Shown here piece by piece: positions 26,614 to 36,080 of a DNA stretch of 64,000 bases. Below the pieces are notes generated by a model. The model was given only the letters and a program-made list of their open reading frames with translations, was not told where the DNA came from and made no database searches. Origin of the DNA: Gluconobacter sp. Gdi (GTDB taxonomy: Bacteria; Pseudomonadota; Alphaproteobacteria; Acetobacterales; Acetobacteraceae); assembly GCF_014132155.1 (NCBI RefSeq), contig NZ_BLJQ01000001.1:186001-250000 (forward strand), read 5' to 3'. How positions within the stretch are numbered: the first letter of the stretch is position 1; every line of letters begins with the position of its first letter. A program made the position numbers and the translations under genes.

Positions 26614-27311
26614 GCTTTGCTCTCGCAATAACGGCGCCAGCCTTCAGCACGGAGCTGACAGGCCGGGCATGTGCCACAGCCATAGCCCCAGGCGTACTGA
26701 TGTGTGCGATCTCCCATATAGCAGGAGTGGCTCTCCTGATTGATAAGATCTACGAGCGCTTTTCCGCCGAGTTCTTCCGTCAGATCCCAAGTTTGAGCTT
26801 TGTCGATCCACATCAGGGGCGTGTGCAGCACGAAGCGCTGGTCCATGCCCAGGTTCAGGGCAACCTGCAGTGCTTTGATCGTATCGTCGCGGCAGTCCGG
26901 GTAGCCCGAATAATCGGTTTCACAGACGCCCGTAACGATATGCTTGACGTTGCGACGATAAGCCAATGCGGCTGCGAACGTCAGGAAGATCAGGTTACGA
27001 CCTGGCACAAAGGTATTGGGCAGACCACTTTCGTTGAAGCCAATTTCGGCTTCTCGGGTCAGAGCGGTCTCGGACAGGGCGCCAAGGGATGCCAAATCAA
27101 TGGTATGATCTTCACCCAGCCTTGCTTTCCATTCTGCAGAATGGGCTGCCATCTGCGCGCGCAGGGTGGCACGGCACTCAAGCTCGACAAGATGTCGTTG
27201 TCCGTAAGCGTAACCTACGGTCTCAACACGATCGAAACGGGAGAGAGCCCAGGCGAGGCAGGTTGCTGAATCCTGGCCGCCAGAAAACAGGACGAGGGCG
27301 GCGTTGCTCAT
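26610..27311 (-). CDS. queC: 7-cyano-7-deazaguanine synthase
   Basis: The 233-residue ATP-dependent PreQ0 synthase begins with the PP-loop [20 protein letters not shown]-terminal zinc site is Cys-rich: [14 protein letters not shown] and the preceding SCYMGD. It converts carboxy-deazaguanine to preQ0. ATG 27311 is chosen because it overlaps the queE stop as ATGA and puts the PP-loop eight residues in, as usual. Confidence 0.96.
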   Translation of the reverse strand: MSNAALVLFSGGQDSATCLAWALSRFDRVETVGYAYGQRHLVELECRATLRAQMAAHSAEWKARLGEDHTIDLASLGALSETALTREAEIGFNESGLPNTFVPGRNLIFLTFAAALAYRRNVKHIVTGVCETDYSGYPDCRDDTIKALQVALNLGMDQRFVLHTPLMWIDKAQTWDLTEELGGKALVDLINQESHSCYMGDRTHQYAWGYGCGTCPACQLRAEGWRRYCESKA

Positions 27312-27949
27312 GGAATTCCGATCATCTTGTGAGTTTGCAGGGAAAGGCGCCAGCGCGGATGTGCCAGACAATACGCAACAGCAGCCTGCGTGTTCTCCAG
27401 GCGGTTCGGTCCATCCATTGGCTGCAACCAGAAGTGCTGAAAGGACAGCGTGTCGAACAGTTCGGGTGGGAGCTCGATCTGTGGATATACGAGCTTCAGC
27501 TCCGAGCCATTTTTCTGGACCAGGGCGCCACCCGGTTTGGGGCTGACACAGATCCAGTCGATCCCGTCCGGTGCGGCGATTGTTCCGTTGGTTTCAACGG
27601 CAATCTCAAACCCCCGGGCCTTCACGGCAGCAATCAGTTCCGCATCCAGTTGGAGAAGTGGCTCTCCTCCTGTGAACACAACATAACGGCGGCCCGAAGC
27701 ATCAGCGACGCTTTGCCAGCAGTGTTCGATCGTATCCGCCAGAGTGGCTGCGTCCTGAAAGCGGCCGCCTCCTTCACCGTCGGTTCCAATAAAATCCGTG
27801 TCGCAGAAGCGGCATGCTGCCGTTTCACGGTCCTGCTCTCGGCCTGACCACAGGTTGCACCCGGCAAACCGGCAGAATACCGAGGCGCGACCCGTCTGCG
27901 CACCCTCTCCCTGGAGGGTGACGAACATTTCCTTCACAGCATAAGACAT
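27308..27949 (-). CDS. queE: 7-carboxy-7-deazaguanine synthase (radical SAM)
   Basis: The 213-residue radical-SAM enzyme contracts carboxytetrahydropterin to carboxy-deazaguanine. The [4Fe-4S] motif is the extended C-x14-C-x2-C form (GCNLWSG...CRFCDTDF) rather than C-x3-C-x2-C, as is known for Burkholderia-type QueE. The SAM-binding TGGEPLLQ and the NGT of VETNGT are present. It is the first gene of queE-queC-queD, each overlapping by 4 bp. Confidence 0.96.
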   Translation of the reverse strand: MSYAVKEMFVTLQGEGAQTGRASVFCRFAGCNLWSGREQDRETAACRFCDTDFIGTDGEGGGRFQDAATLADTIEHCWQSVADASGRRYVVFTGGEPLLQLDAELIAAVKARGFEIAVETNGTIAAPDGIDWICVSPKPGGALVQKNGSELKLVYPQIELPPELFDTLSFQHFWLQPMDGPNRLENTQAAVAYCLAHPRWRLSLQTHKMIGIP

Positions 27950-28071
27950 GACCGCAGCATTTCGGCGAGGACGCGGCCAGATGCAAGGGAAAACATTCTT
28001 TTATCTGCGGACAGATGTTTCGACGGCCCGCAGGGGTGGGCAGAAACGTCTTTCATGGTAGGGAGAAGCCC

Positions 28072-28911
28072 ATGGAAGACAGCAACTCCCGTACTCCCAT
28101 ACTCGATCTGGCTCCGCAGAAGGGATTCGGCCGTATCCGGGCCGCATTGGATGACCTGAAGGCCGGCTTTCGGCTGCTGCCACTGGCTGTTGCTCTTGGC
28201 TGGCTGGACATCAAGCTCCGATATCGCGGGTCAGTGCTGGGGCCATTCTGGCTGACAATTTCGACCGCGATCATGACGGCAGCCATGGGGGTGGTCTACG
28301 GCTATCTTTTCCATATGGATCTGCCGCATTACCTGCCGTTTCTATCGCTTTCAATTGTATTGTGGGGATATATCAGCGGCGTCATAAACGATGCTGCGAC
28401 GGCCTTTACGCAGAGTACATCGCTGTTTCATGCCAGACGGATTCCCGCCACACTGCCGGTCATTCGACTGATTGTCCGTAACGTGCTGATGTTGCTCCAC
28501 AACGTTGTGGTCATTGTCGTTGTGTTCGGCATCTATCACGTTTGGCCGAAGCACAGCTGGAGCCTGCTGCTGAGTGTGCCGCTCTGGCTGCTGGACAGCT
28601 TTTCGATCATTCTGCTGATCGGGATGCTTGGGGCGCGTTTTCGAGATATCGCACCCATCATGGCGTCACTTCTGCAGATCTTCTTTTTCGTCACACCCGT
28701 GATCTGGAAACCGGATCTGATCTATGTGGGACGTCAGTACCTTCTTTTGGATCCGTTCTACCCCATTTTGGAAATCATGCGTGGCCCATTGATGGGATAC
28801 GAAGTTCGGCCCGTCCTCTGGTATGCTGCAATCGGGCAGGGCATTCTTCTTTGGGGGGGCGCCGCTGCGCTGTTCTGTCGTATGCGCGCCCGTATTCCGT
28901 ACTGGATCTGA
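28072..28911 (+). CDS. Polysaccharide ABC exporter, permease (Wzm/KpsM type)
   Basis: The 279-residue inner-membrane protein has six predicted helices and the ABC-2 permease signature LGWLDIKLRYRGSVLGPFWLT near the N-terminus. It would export capsular or O-antigen-type polysaccharide, or a teichoic-acid-like polymer, with the adjacent ATPase. ATG 28072 has GGGAGAAG upstream and begins MEDSN, so the frame before it is not used. No glycosyltransferases are next to it, so the cargo is unknown. Confidence 0.9.
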   Translation: MEDSNSRTPILDLAPQKGFGRIRAALDDLKAGFRLLPLAVALGWLDIKLRYRGSVLGPFWLTISTAIMTAAMGVVYGYLFHMDLPHYLPFLSLSIVLWGYISGVINDAATAFTQSTSLFHARRIPATLPVIRLIVRNVLMLLHNVVVIVVVFGIYHVWPKHSWSLLLSVPLWLLDSFSIILLIGMLGARFRDIAPIMASLLQIFFFVTPVIWKPDLIYVGRQYLLLDPFYPILEIMRGPLMGYEVRPVLWYAAIGQGILLWGGAAALFCRMRARIPYWI

Positions 28912-28915
28912 TAGA

Positions 28916-29680
28916 ATGCCAAGTATTGTCGTTGATCAGCTTCGGATCGATTTTCCCCTGTATCATGGGCAAAGCCGCTCGTTGAAGCGGCATGTCGGGG
29001 ACAAGCTTTCCAGTTTTCGTCCCGGCTCTCCGGCGGCACATCTGGTGCAGGATGGCCGGGAGCGGACCATTGTCAGTGTTTTGCAGGATATCAGCTTCAG
29101 TCTTGCCCCCGGCGAGCGACTGGGTCTGATTGGACGCAATGGCGCGGGCAAAACCACGCTTCTCCGTGCGCTTGCAGGCATTTACGAACCCGTACAGGGG
29201 CGTGTTCGGCTGGAAGGTTCGATTGGGACGCTGCTGGATAGCAGTCTTGGCATGAACACAGAATTGACTGGGCGTGAGAATATCCGTCTGTTCGGCCTGC
29301 ACGGCGGTCTTTCCAAGCAGCAGACGGCTCAGTTGGATCGGGATGTTGAGGCATTTGCAGATCTGGGCAGCTATATGGATATGCCTGTCAAAGCCTACAG
29401 TTCAGGAATGACGGTTCGCCTGGCTTTTGGTTTGGCAACGGCCATGACGCCACAAATTCTTCTGATGGATGAATGGTTTTTGGCTGGCGATGGTGCTTTT
29501 ATGAACAAGGCAAGAGAACGGCTGGAAGGCATGGTCCAGCATGCAGATATTCTTGTGATTTCGACCCATCAGCCAGACATCATGCGGAAATGGTGCACAC
29601 GGGTTATCTGGCTGGAAAATGGGAAGATCCGGATGGATGGTCCTCCAGATGAGGTGTTGGAAGTTTATCTGACGGCCTGA
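28916..29680 (+). CDS. Polysaccharide ABC exporter, ATP-binding protein (Wzt/KpsT type)
   Basis: The 254-residue ATPase has Walker A GRNGAGKTT, signature YSSGMTVRLAFG and Walker B LLMDEWFLAGD, the typical KpsT/Wzt variant of the LSGG and DE motifs. There is no extra C-terminal carbohydrate-binding domain, as in Wzt of the O9a type, so cargo recognition is not by a C-terminal cap. It begins 4 bp after the permease stop. Confidence 0.92.
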   Translation: MPSIVVDQLRIDFPLYHGQSRSLKRHVGDKLSSFRPGSPAAHLVQDGRERTIVSVLQDISFSLAPGERLGLIGRNGAGKTTLLRALAGIYEPVQGRVRLEGSIGTLLDSSLGMNTELTGRENIRLFGLHGGLSKQQTAQLDRDVEAFADLGSYMDMPVKAYSSGMTVRLAFGLATAMTPQILLMDEWFLAGDGAFMNKARERLEGMVQHADILVISTHQPDIMRKWCTRVIWLENGKIRMDGPPDEVLEVYLTA

Positions 29681-29691
29681 TTGCCTTGGGA

Positions 29692-29934
29692 TCAGGCCGT
29701 AATATGCAGGTCCCTGTGGTTGTCTGTAGCGTCAGACGGGCTGTTCGTCGTTGTTTCAGAAATGATATTGCCCGAAGAATCCGTAATCGTGGTGGTGACA
29801 GAGCCATCGGCGTTTGTCGTCGTGGTTGTCTCTTCGGCCGAAGAGGAGGGCGTCGTGTTCGAGCTCTGATTCGCGGCTGTGCCATAGAGCGTCGATAGAT
29901 TGGAAACTGCGTCAAGAGAGGAGATGGAAGACAT
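29692..29934 (-). CDS. Small Thr/Ser-rich protein of unknown function
   Basis: A short frame of about 80 residues starts at ATG 29934 (MSSISSLDAVSNL), preceded by an AGGATG ribosome-binding-like site. The frame continues upstream without an equally good start. The middle is a run of Thr/Ser/Asn residues (SAEETTTTTNADGSVTTTITD) without membrane helix or signal peptide. The N-terminus is reminiscent of short secreted or flagellum-associated substrates, but no family is recognised. It converges on the ABC exporter gene, 12 bp apart. Confidence 0.5.
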   Translation of the reverse strand: MSSISSLDAVSNLSTLYGTAANQSSNTTPSSSAEETTTTTNADGSVTTTITDSSGNIISETTTNSPSDATDNHRDLHITA

Positions 29935-30107
29935 AAATTGCATCCTGCAAAGATGAGGGATGCTTAGAGTGTCTGCCTCGCCGGTTAAGGATTTCTTACG
30001 AAACCGATGGCTCTTTGTAGCCAAGCGTAACACTTCTTTCCGTATACGAGAAAAACGGAAAAGCTCTATGCTTGATAAAGATAGAATTTTTAGGGGGAGT
30101 TAATCAG

Positions 30108-30124
30108 CGCCACTCTTTGAAGAG

Positions 30125-30131
<7 letters not shown>
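30108..30131. repeat. Inverted repeat overlapping the 3' end of tRNA-Asp
   Basis: The 11-bp arms GCGCCACTCTT and AAGAGTGGCGC are perfectly complementary with a 2-nt centre (TG read on the plus strand). In the tRNA precursor this pairs the encoded CCA and discriminator region with the downstream trailer, and could act as a terminator or processing signal. Confidence 0.6.
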
Positions 30132-30201
<70 letters not shown>

Positions 30202-30396
30202 AAATCGCTTTAGGCGATTTTTGGACCGTCCGTTCGGGGCCGTGTTGGCTTCCTCTCGGTCGGTGGCGGTGATTTAGCAGTGTGCTCTGGGGGTGGCAAG
30301 AGCGTTTTTAAAAAAAATGCTTTTTTCGAGCAAAAAAAATGACTTGCAGGAAAAACGTGAGGTGCGAACAGTGTAACTGTTTGAAACGTTTGGTGG

Positions 30397-31365
30397 ATGT
30401 GTGCCGGAATGTGGGTGTTGAAGCGACTGGGAGCCGTTGGGCTGCTTGCTGTGGCTCTGTCGGCTTGTGCGCCGACGGGGCCGCATCAATGTAAGCTGTA
30501 TATCAGCGGCGTCATGCCAATCATTAATAGCTCGGGATCTCCGATTGTCAGGGCTGGTATCAACGGTCACCCAGCCGCACTCATCATCGACACAGGGGCT
30601 GCTACGTCGGTTATTGGAAGCTCCTACATTTTGCCCCTTGGACTGGAAGTTATGGGCCCAGTGGGCACTATGACGGGTGTGGGGGGAAGCGAGCTTGTTC
30701 AGGCTGTTATGATCAAAAGCTTGGAAATGGGGCCTTCCAGCGCCAGAAATATTGTCACCATTGCAGGTGGAAAATTCGGGGAGAAAGCTGACGGCCTTCC
30801 GGTGGTGGGTCTTTTCGGGCAGGAGTTTCTTGCCAATTACGACACAATCGTCGACATGCCTGATCATGTTGTCCAGTTGGTTCGCACCGAAGACTGCGCG
30901 GTTGCAACGCCAGGATGGGAAGGCACAATCCACAAAATTCCTGTCACCCATTCAGCTAATGATGGGTTGAAAACAAGGCTGCAGATCAAGATCAATGGCA
31001 AATCAGCCGATGCTGTTCTGGATACCGGGGCCTCTTCCAGCCTTGTGACAATGAGCGTTGCACGGAGGGCAGGGGTCACTCGAGCGATGCTGAGTAACGA
31101 TCCTGTCTTTCCTGGCTATGGTGTTACCCGCGAACCGATAAAAATTTATCGACATCTCTTCTCTACGTTGGAGGTAGGAGATATCGCATTCAAGAATATC
31201 AGGCTGGATGTCGTTGAAAGCCTTCCGGGCAGTGAGGCTCTTCTTGGGAGTGATTTCCTGAAACACTATCGGCTCTGGATTTCTCGGGATGATTATCTTT
31301 ACGCTCAGCACGATAAAGACATCCCTGCTGGAGAGGCTGATCAGAGTGCGGCTCGACAGCCGTAA
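30397..31365 (+). CDS. Lipoprotein with two retropepsin-like aspartyl-protease domains
   Basis: The 322-residue protein has a lipobox (AVALSAC, Cys24) and two tandem domains, each with a D-T-G-A motif: IIDTGAATS (D65) and VLDTGASSS (D209). Each half also has a second family element, GLFGQEFL and ALLGSDFL. Bacterial clan-AA proteases normally have one such domain and dimerise; here both halves are in one chain, giving a covalent pseudo-dimer. Both catalytic Asps are kept, so activity is plausible. Substrate unknown; the protein would face the periplasm or cell surface. Confidence 0.82.
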   Translation: MCAGMWVLKRLGAVGLLAVALSACAPTGPHQCKLYISGVMPIINSSGSPIVRAGINGHPAALIIDTGAATSVIGSSYILPLGLEVMGPVGTMTGVGGSELVQAVMIKSLEMGPSSARNIVTIAGGKFGEKADGLPVVGLFGQEFLANYDTIVDMPDHVVQLVRTEDCAVATPGWEGTIHKIPVTHSANDGLKTRLQIKINGKSADAVLDTGASSSLVTMSVARRAGVTRAMLSNDPVFPGYGVTREPIKIYRHLFSTLEVGDIAFKNIRLDVVESLPGSEALLGSDFLKHYRLWISRDDYLYAQHDKDIPAGEADQSAARQP

Positions 31366-31486
31366 CTCTGAAATATCCGGGAAGTGCTGTTAACGGAGTA
31401 TCAATCAGTCACGGGTAAGACAGTCCTTCATGTCCTTTGTGCTGTGCACGGTGGGGGCAGGTTCTGTTTTGACTGGGTGATCTGGA

Positions 31487-32965
31487 ATGTCTTTCTCACG
31501 CGAGCCCGTAAGCACTAAAAGCAGCGGCGTAACTCCAGCGCTGCTGTGGATAGGTCTGCTGTTCCCCATGCTGCTTCTTTGTTGTGCGGCATATTGGCGT
31601 GTGCGAGGAATGGCAGGAAGCGTGACAGGCAACAGGCTCTTCGAGTTCCTTGCGCCTGACGCCTTAATTTTCCTTGGCATAAGCCTCTCTGGTATCCTGA
31701 TTTTCTTTTCAGTCTTTCGTCCAGCTCAACAGCTTGCACAGGCTGCGCATCAACTTGCAGATCAAAGCATTCCTACCTCTATAACGGTTCCAGCTCTTGA
31801 TGGCGTGCGCGAGCGTCTTCAACGTCTTCAAACTGATCTGGAGAGAAGTCAGAGGCAGGTTGCTGAAGCGCAGACTTCCGCCCGTCATGCTCAGGAAGAA
31901 GCCAGTCGGTCACAAAGCGAGGCGATGACTGAAGCCCGCTCGCGCGATGAAATGATCGAGGTGCTCGGGAGTGCCTTGAAAAACCTCAAAGCAGGGCGTC
32001 TTGACCAGAAACTGGAAGAGGCTTTCCCGGAAAAATACGAACGGTTGCGGCGAGATTTCAATGAGACACTTGCGGACCTTCAGAAGATCCTAGTGTCTCT
32101 AAACGATAGTGTAGGAACGATTTCTTCTGGATCTGCCGAGATTGCTTCTGCCGCCGATGACCTCGCCCGTAGAACGGAACAGCAAGTCAGTCGTCTTGAA
32201 GAGACAACACACTCCGTTGGAAGTGTGACCGAGACAGTCAAGAAGACCGCAGATGCGGCGATGCACGCAAGTATTGTCGTTACCCAGACGCGGGAGCGAG
32301 CTGAGAGCTCTCGTGAAATCATGGCTGCTGCAACGGCTGCGATGCTGGATATTCAACAATCGTCCAAGCAAATTGGTCAAATTTTAGGACTGATTGACGA
32401 CATTACGTTTCAGACAAATCTCTTGGCGTTAAATGCAGGTGTCGAGGCGGCACGGGCGGGAGAAGCAGGGAAGGGATTTGCTGTTGTCGCCACAGAGGTC
32501 CGGGCCCTTGCACAGAGATCAGCCAATGCGGCGAAAGATATCAAAAATCTGATTACATCCAGCACTCAGCAAGTCGGCAAAGGGACAGCACTCGTTCAGG
32601 AAACTGGTGCTGCAATGAAGACGATCGTTGAGAATGTCGGCGAAATCAGTGTCCTGATTGGCGAAATTGCGACTGCAGCGCAAAGCCAGGCAAATGACCT
32701 CTCTGAGATAAGTCTGGCCGTAAATCAGATGGACCAGAATACTCAGCAGAATGCTGCGATGGTCGAGCAAGCGACCGCAGCAAGTCATAACCTTAGTGAA
32801 GAAGCCAAGGAGTTGGTGCAGATTGTCCATCATTTTCATGTTGGGGAGCGTGACTTGATCGGAACCGGACGCCATCAGACCGACTATAATTTGGTGCCAT
32901 CGTCACCACTATTCTCGACGGATGATTTTCAAACATCTGATGAAGGCTGGGAGGAATTTCGGTAA
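31487..32965 (+). CDS. Methyl-accepting chemotaxis protein without a periplasmic sensor domain
   Basis: The 492-residue chemoreceptor has two membrane helices (about 18-37 and 57-75) with only about 20 residues between them, so no periplasmic ligand domain. A HAMP-like and coiled-coil region is followed by the signalling hairpin tip ([38 protein letters not shown]). The C-terminus, GWEEFR, resembles the W-x-x-F docking pentapeptide used by CheR and CheB. It is the first gene of the che operon and probably senses an intracellular or membrane-energy signal. It sits at the position of the internal chemoreceptor gene of rhizobial che operons. Confidence 0.93.
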   Translation: MSFSREPVSTKSSGVTPALLWIGLLFPMLLLCCAAYWRVRGMAGSVTGNRLFEFLAPDALIFLGISLSGILIFFSVFRPAQQLAQAAHQLADQSIPTSITVPALDGVRERLQRLQTDLERSQRQVAEAQTSARHAQEEASRSQSEAMTEARSRDEMIEVLGSALKNLKAGRLDQKLEEAFPEKYERLRRDFNETLADLQKILVSLNDSVGTISSGSAEIASAADDLARRTEQQVSRLEETTHSVGSVTETVKKTADAAMHASIVVTQTRERAESSREIMAAATAAMLDIQQSSKQIGQILGLIDDITFQTNLLALNAGVEAARAGEAGKGFAVVATEVRALAQRSANAAKDIKNLITSSTQQVGKGTALVQETGAAMKTIVENVGEISVLIGEIATAAQSQANDLSEISLAVNQMDQNTQQNAAMVEQATAASHNLSEEAKELVQIVHHFHVGERDLIGTGRHQTDYNLVPSSPLFSTDDFQTSDEGWEEFR

Positions 32966-33234
32966 TGGCGGTGCTTTGTCTCCCAGAAGATATGGGGACT
33001 GTATTTGCGGTAACGCTTTTGCAGGAGCTTAGAGAGCAATCGACAGACATTACGTTGAATGCTGGAAGCGTTAAACGCCTGGGAGGACGATGTTTTGAAG
33101 TTCTACTTTCAGCTCAGAAGACAGCTCATGCCCGGCAGTCTCGTTTTCTAATCCAAAACCCATCAGCCGAATTCACGCAAGCATTGGAAACGATGGGTGG
33201 GACCTTCTTACTAGAAGAAGGCGATACGCCATGA
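32965..33234 (+). CDS. STAS-domain protein in the che operon (CheS position)
   Basis: The 89-residue protein has a STAS-like fold pattern (LNAGSVKRLGGRCFEVLLSAQKTA). It overlaps the mcp stop by 1 bp. In the Sinorhizobium meliloti che operon the second gene, cheS, lies at exactly this place and promotes dephosphorylation of the sink regulator CheY1 via CheA. The same role is inferred here from position only. A conserved phosphorylatable Ser is not certain. Confidence 0.75.
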   Translation: MAVLCLPEDMGTVFAVTLLQELREQSTDITLNAGSVKRLGGRCFEVLLSAQKTAHARQSRFLIQNPSAEFTQALETMGGTFLLEEGDTP

Positions 33235-33590
33235 ATATCATGATCGTTGATGATTCCAGAACAATCCGGGATCTTTTGCGGAATGTACTGCAGTCGGCAG
33301 GGCATATCGTTTGTCTGGCAGAAGATGGTGTGGATGCTCTGGCACAATTAGTAGAGTTTGATCCGGATATTATTATTACAGACCTGAATATGCCACGGAT
33401 GAATGGACTGGAGCTTGTCAGAAAGCTGCGTCTTGAAAAGAAAACACAATATTTACCAATACTTTTTTTAACGACCGAAGGAAGTCCAGAGGCTCGGAAG
33501 GAAGGTCGTGCAGCTGGCGCGACAGGATGGATAGTGAAACCATTCACTGCGGACCGTCTGCTTGAGACTATTGAGCGTGTGTCACCATGA
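33231..33590 (+). CDS. cheY: CheY-type response regulator (first copy)
   Basis: The 119-residue single receiver domain has the acidic pair (VDDS), phospho-acceptor Asp in DPDIIITDLNMPRMNG, Thr in FLTTEG and Lys in GWIVKPFTADRL. It overlaps its neighbours by 4 bp each. Two CheYs occur in this operon; in rhizobia the first one is a phosphate sink and the second drives the motor, which fits this layout. Confidence 0.95.
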   Translation: MNIMIVDDSRTIRDLLRNVLQSAGHIVCLAEDGVDALAQLVEFDPDIIITDLNMPRMNGLELVRKLRLEKKTQYLPILFLTTEGSPEARKEGRAAGATGWIVKPFTADRLLETIERVSP

Positions 33591-35611
33591 GTGAGAATGG
33601 CTCTATGGATGAACTGGAAAGCATTCGTCAGGTTTTTTTCGAAGAGTGCGAAGAGCATTTATCTGCGCTAGAAAATGAACTTGAGACGTTTAACTCGTCT
33701 TCTGAAAAAATTAATACGATTTTTCGGGCTGTTCATTCCATCAAAGGAGGAGCAGGTGCTTTTGGCATGGAAAATCTGGTGCGCGCTGCTCACCTGTTTG
33801 AAACAGTCCTTGAGAAAATCCGTTCAGGGCAATGCAGCATCGATCAGGATAAAATCGCAATATTTTTGAAAGCAACGGATGCTTTAGCCGATATTGTCGC
33901 TTTTTATCGCTTCGGGACGCCATTACAAAACCAAGATGATGTCTGGAGGGACCTTAGCCTGTGCTTGGAAGATAATTCTGCGTTATGTGCACAGCCAGAA
34001 CTGAACCCGACCATCCTGGAAGACATAGATGGAATTCATTTTCAGCCTGTTAAGATAGATATCGACGTTCCAAAGGAAAACACCTTCTATATTGAGGTGC
34101 AGCCTTTATTTTCGTTGTATTCTCATGGCGACGATGTAAGAAATCTCTTCGAATTTTTACAAAAAAAGGGTTTTCTTTCTGTTGAAGTAAAGCCCCACAA
34201 AATTCCACTTTTGGACGCATTCGAGCCGGATGTGACATATTTACAGTGGAATATTACCTTAAAGACTTCTGAGGGCAGGAAAAATATTGAAGAAATATTT
34301 GAATGGTCAGGAGAAGATCTTAAAGTAGGATTTGTCGATTTTTTTCATAAGGAAAATACTCAAGAAAAAGCGGCTAATCCGTTTGTGGGAGACGAAAATC
34401 TCGAGGGTAGTTCAGTTGTATCGCCTGTAATTTCCCCGATTTCGAAAGCTGAATATAAAGAAAACCCTACAGTTCGTGTTGATACGCGCAGAGTGGATAA
34501 ACTCGTAGATTTAGTAAGTGAATTGGTTATTAATCAAGGAGCTATTCGCACCCAGATGCAATCATACGGTATCCAGCCAGGTTCTTCGCTCGATGCAGTA
34601 ATCGCGGAGTTAAATCAACTCACCCACGAATTGCAAGAAAATGTAATGGCGATGCGCGCACATCCTATTAGGACTGTTTTTCAGCGCATGGGAAGAATTG
34701 TGAGAGAGACAGCCCGTCTTTCTGGAAAGCAGGTCCTATTGCATATAGAAGGTGAAGAAACAGAAATTGATAGATCAATACTTGAAAAGCTTTTTGATCC
34801 ATTGATGCATATGGTTCGCAATGCAATAGACCACGGCCTAGAAAATGCAGATGTCAGAAGTATGGAAGGTAAAACATATGAAGGAAATCTCTATTTGAGA
34901 GCTTTTCATCATTCTGGCCGCGTTATTATTGAAGTGGAAGATGATGGTTCAGGGTTGGATTGTAAGAAAATTTATAATAAAGCCATTGAAAATAAAGTTA
35001 TTTTTCCTGGAATTCCTATGGAAAAAAAAGAGATTCAAAATTTAATTTTTTCACCAGGATTTTCTACAGTCGAAATTGTTTCGGACTTATCTGGGCGCGG
35101 TGTAGGGATGGATGTTGTAAAAAATTCAATATCAGATATCGGCGGAAAAATTATCATTTCCTCTAAAGAAAGAGAAGGGACTAAATTCTCTATTTCTCTT
35201 CCTTTAACACTTTCTGTTTTGGAGGGATTGATTTTTAAAATAAATAATCAAAAATTTATTATACCTGTCCCGAATGTTGTGGAAGCTTTTGTATTTAATA
35301 GAAAAAGAACTTTTAAAATTTCAGAAAAAAAATGGGGATATTCATATCGTGATGAAATAATCCCGATAGATTTCAATGAAGAAAATGAAATTTCAGATAA
35401 AACAAGAAAAGAAAAAATATGCATTGTAGTGGAGAATGAAAAAAAATCAAAACTAGCTATAATGGCGGATGAAATAATAGATCAATCTAGATTTGTTATT
35501 AAATCTATAGAAAAAAACTATAAAAAAATATCAGGATTTTCATTGTCTAGTATTTTGGGAGATGGGAGCGTGGCGTTAATTGTCGACGTAGATTCTCTTG
35601 CGAATTATTAA
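33587..35611 (+). CDS. cheA: Chemotaxis histidine kinase CheA
   Basis: The 674-residue kinase has the P1 HPt His in FRAVHSIKGGAGAFG. It also has P3 dimerisation and P4 ATPase motifs (N-box MHMVRNAIDHGLE, G-boxes EVEDDGSGLD and LSGRGVGMDVVK) and a C-terminal CheW-like P5 domain (LEGLIFKINNQKFIIPVPNVVEAF). From about 34050 on the gene becomes strongly AT-rich, with many ATA, AAA, AGA and AAT codons, unlike the mcp gene upstream or cheB downstream. All catalytic motifs are nevertheless intact, so the kinase looks functional. Confidence 0.96.
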   Translation: MSENGSMDELESIRQVFFEECEEHLSALENELETFNSSSEKINTIFRAVHSIKGGAGAFGMENLVRAAHLFETVLEKIRSGQCSIDQDKIAIFLKATDALADIVAFYRFGTPLQNQDDVWRDLSLCLEDNSALCAQPELNPTILEDIDGIHFQPVKIDIDVPKENTFYIEVQPLFSLYSHGDDVRNLFEFLQKKGFLSVEVKPHKIPLLDAFEPDVTYLQWNITLKTSEGRKNIEEIFEWSGEDLKVGFVDFFHKENTQEKAANPFVGDENLEGSSVVSPVISPISKAEYKENPTVRVDTRRVDKLVDLVSELVINQGAIRTQMQSYGIQPGSSLDAVIAELNQLTHELQENVMAMRAHPIRTVFQRMGRIVRETARLSGKQVLLHIEGEETEIDRSILEKLFDPLMHMVRNAIDHGLENADVRSMEGKTYEGNLYLRAFHHSGRVIIEVEDDGSGLDCKKIYNKAIENKVIFPGIPMEKKEIQNLIFSPGFSTVEIVSDLSGRGVGMDVVKNSISDIGGKIIISSKEREGTKFSISLPLTLSVLEGLIFKINNQKFIIPVPNVVEAFVFNRKRTFKISEKKWGYSYRDEIIPIDFNEENEISDKTRKEKICIVVENEKKSKLAIMADEIIDQSRFVIKSIEKNYKKISGFSLSSILGDGSVALIVDVDSLANY

Positions 35612-35651
35612 TTGAAATAAGCAATATTATTGACGAGGTGTAGGAGGAAGT

Positions 35652-36080
35652 ATGTCGCAAATTTTGATTTTTTCATCGAACAATCAAGAGTACTCCATTG
35701 ATATACGTTGCGTAAAAGAAATAAGAAATTGGATTAATTCGACACCTGTCCCAGATTCGTCAGAGTTTCTTGAAGGCATCATTAATATCCGTGGATCTGT
35801 CATTCCTTTGATTGATTTCTCGAAAAAAATTAATGCTTCAGGTATGAAACATGAAAAAAAAGCAATTATCGTTGTGGAGGGAAATAATAAAATAATTTCA
35901 TTCTCTGTGGAGGATGTTTTAGAAATATTAGATTTTGAACAGGAGAATTTGAAAGATTTTTCTAACTTGAATTTAAATGAAAATTGTTCTTTTTTCGAGG
36001 GAATTATTAATTTAGAGAATAGAAATATTTTCAAAATAGATGAATCGTTGTTTATAAAAGATTGTATCCATGGAGACTAA
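35652..36080 (+). CDS. cheW: Chemotaxis coupling protein CheW
   Basis: The 142-residue SH3-like scaffold has the signature YSIDIRCVKEIR, PDSSEFLEGIINIRGSVIPLIDF and SVEDVLEIL. It couples receptors to CheA. An AGGAGG sequence precedes the ATG, which is 40 bp after cheA. It is one of the most AT-rich genes in the window. The end overlaps the cheR start by 11 bp. Confidence 0.94.
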   Translation: MSQILIFSSNNQEYSIDIRCVKEIRNWINSTPVPDSSEFLEGIINIRGSVIPLIDFSKKINASGMKHEKKAIIVVEGNNKIISFSVEDVLEILDFEQENLKDFSNLNLNENCSFFEGIINLENRNIFKIDESLFIKDCIHGD

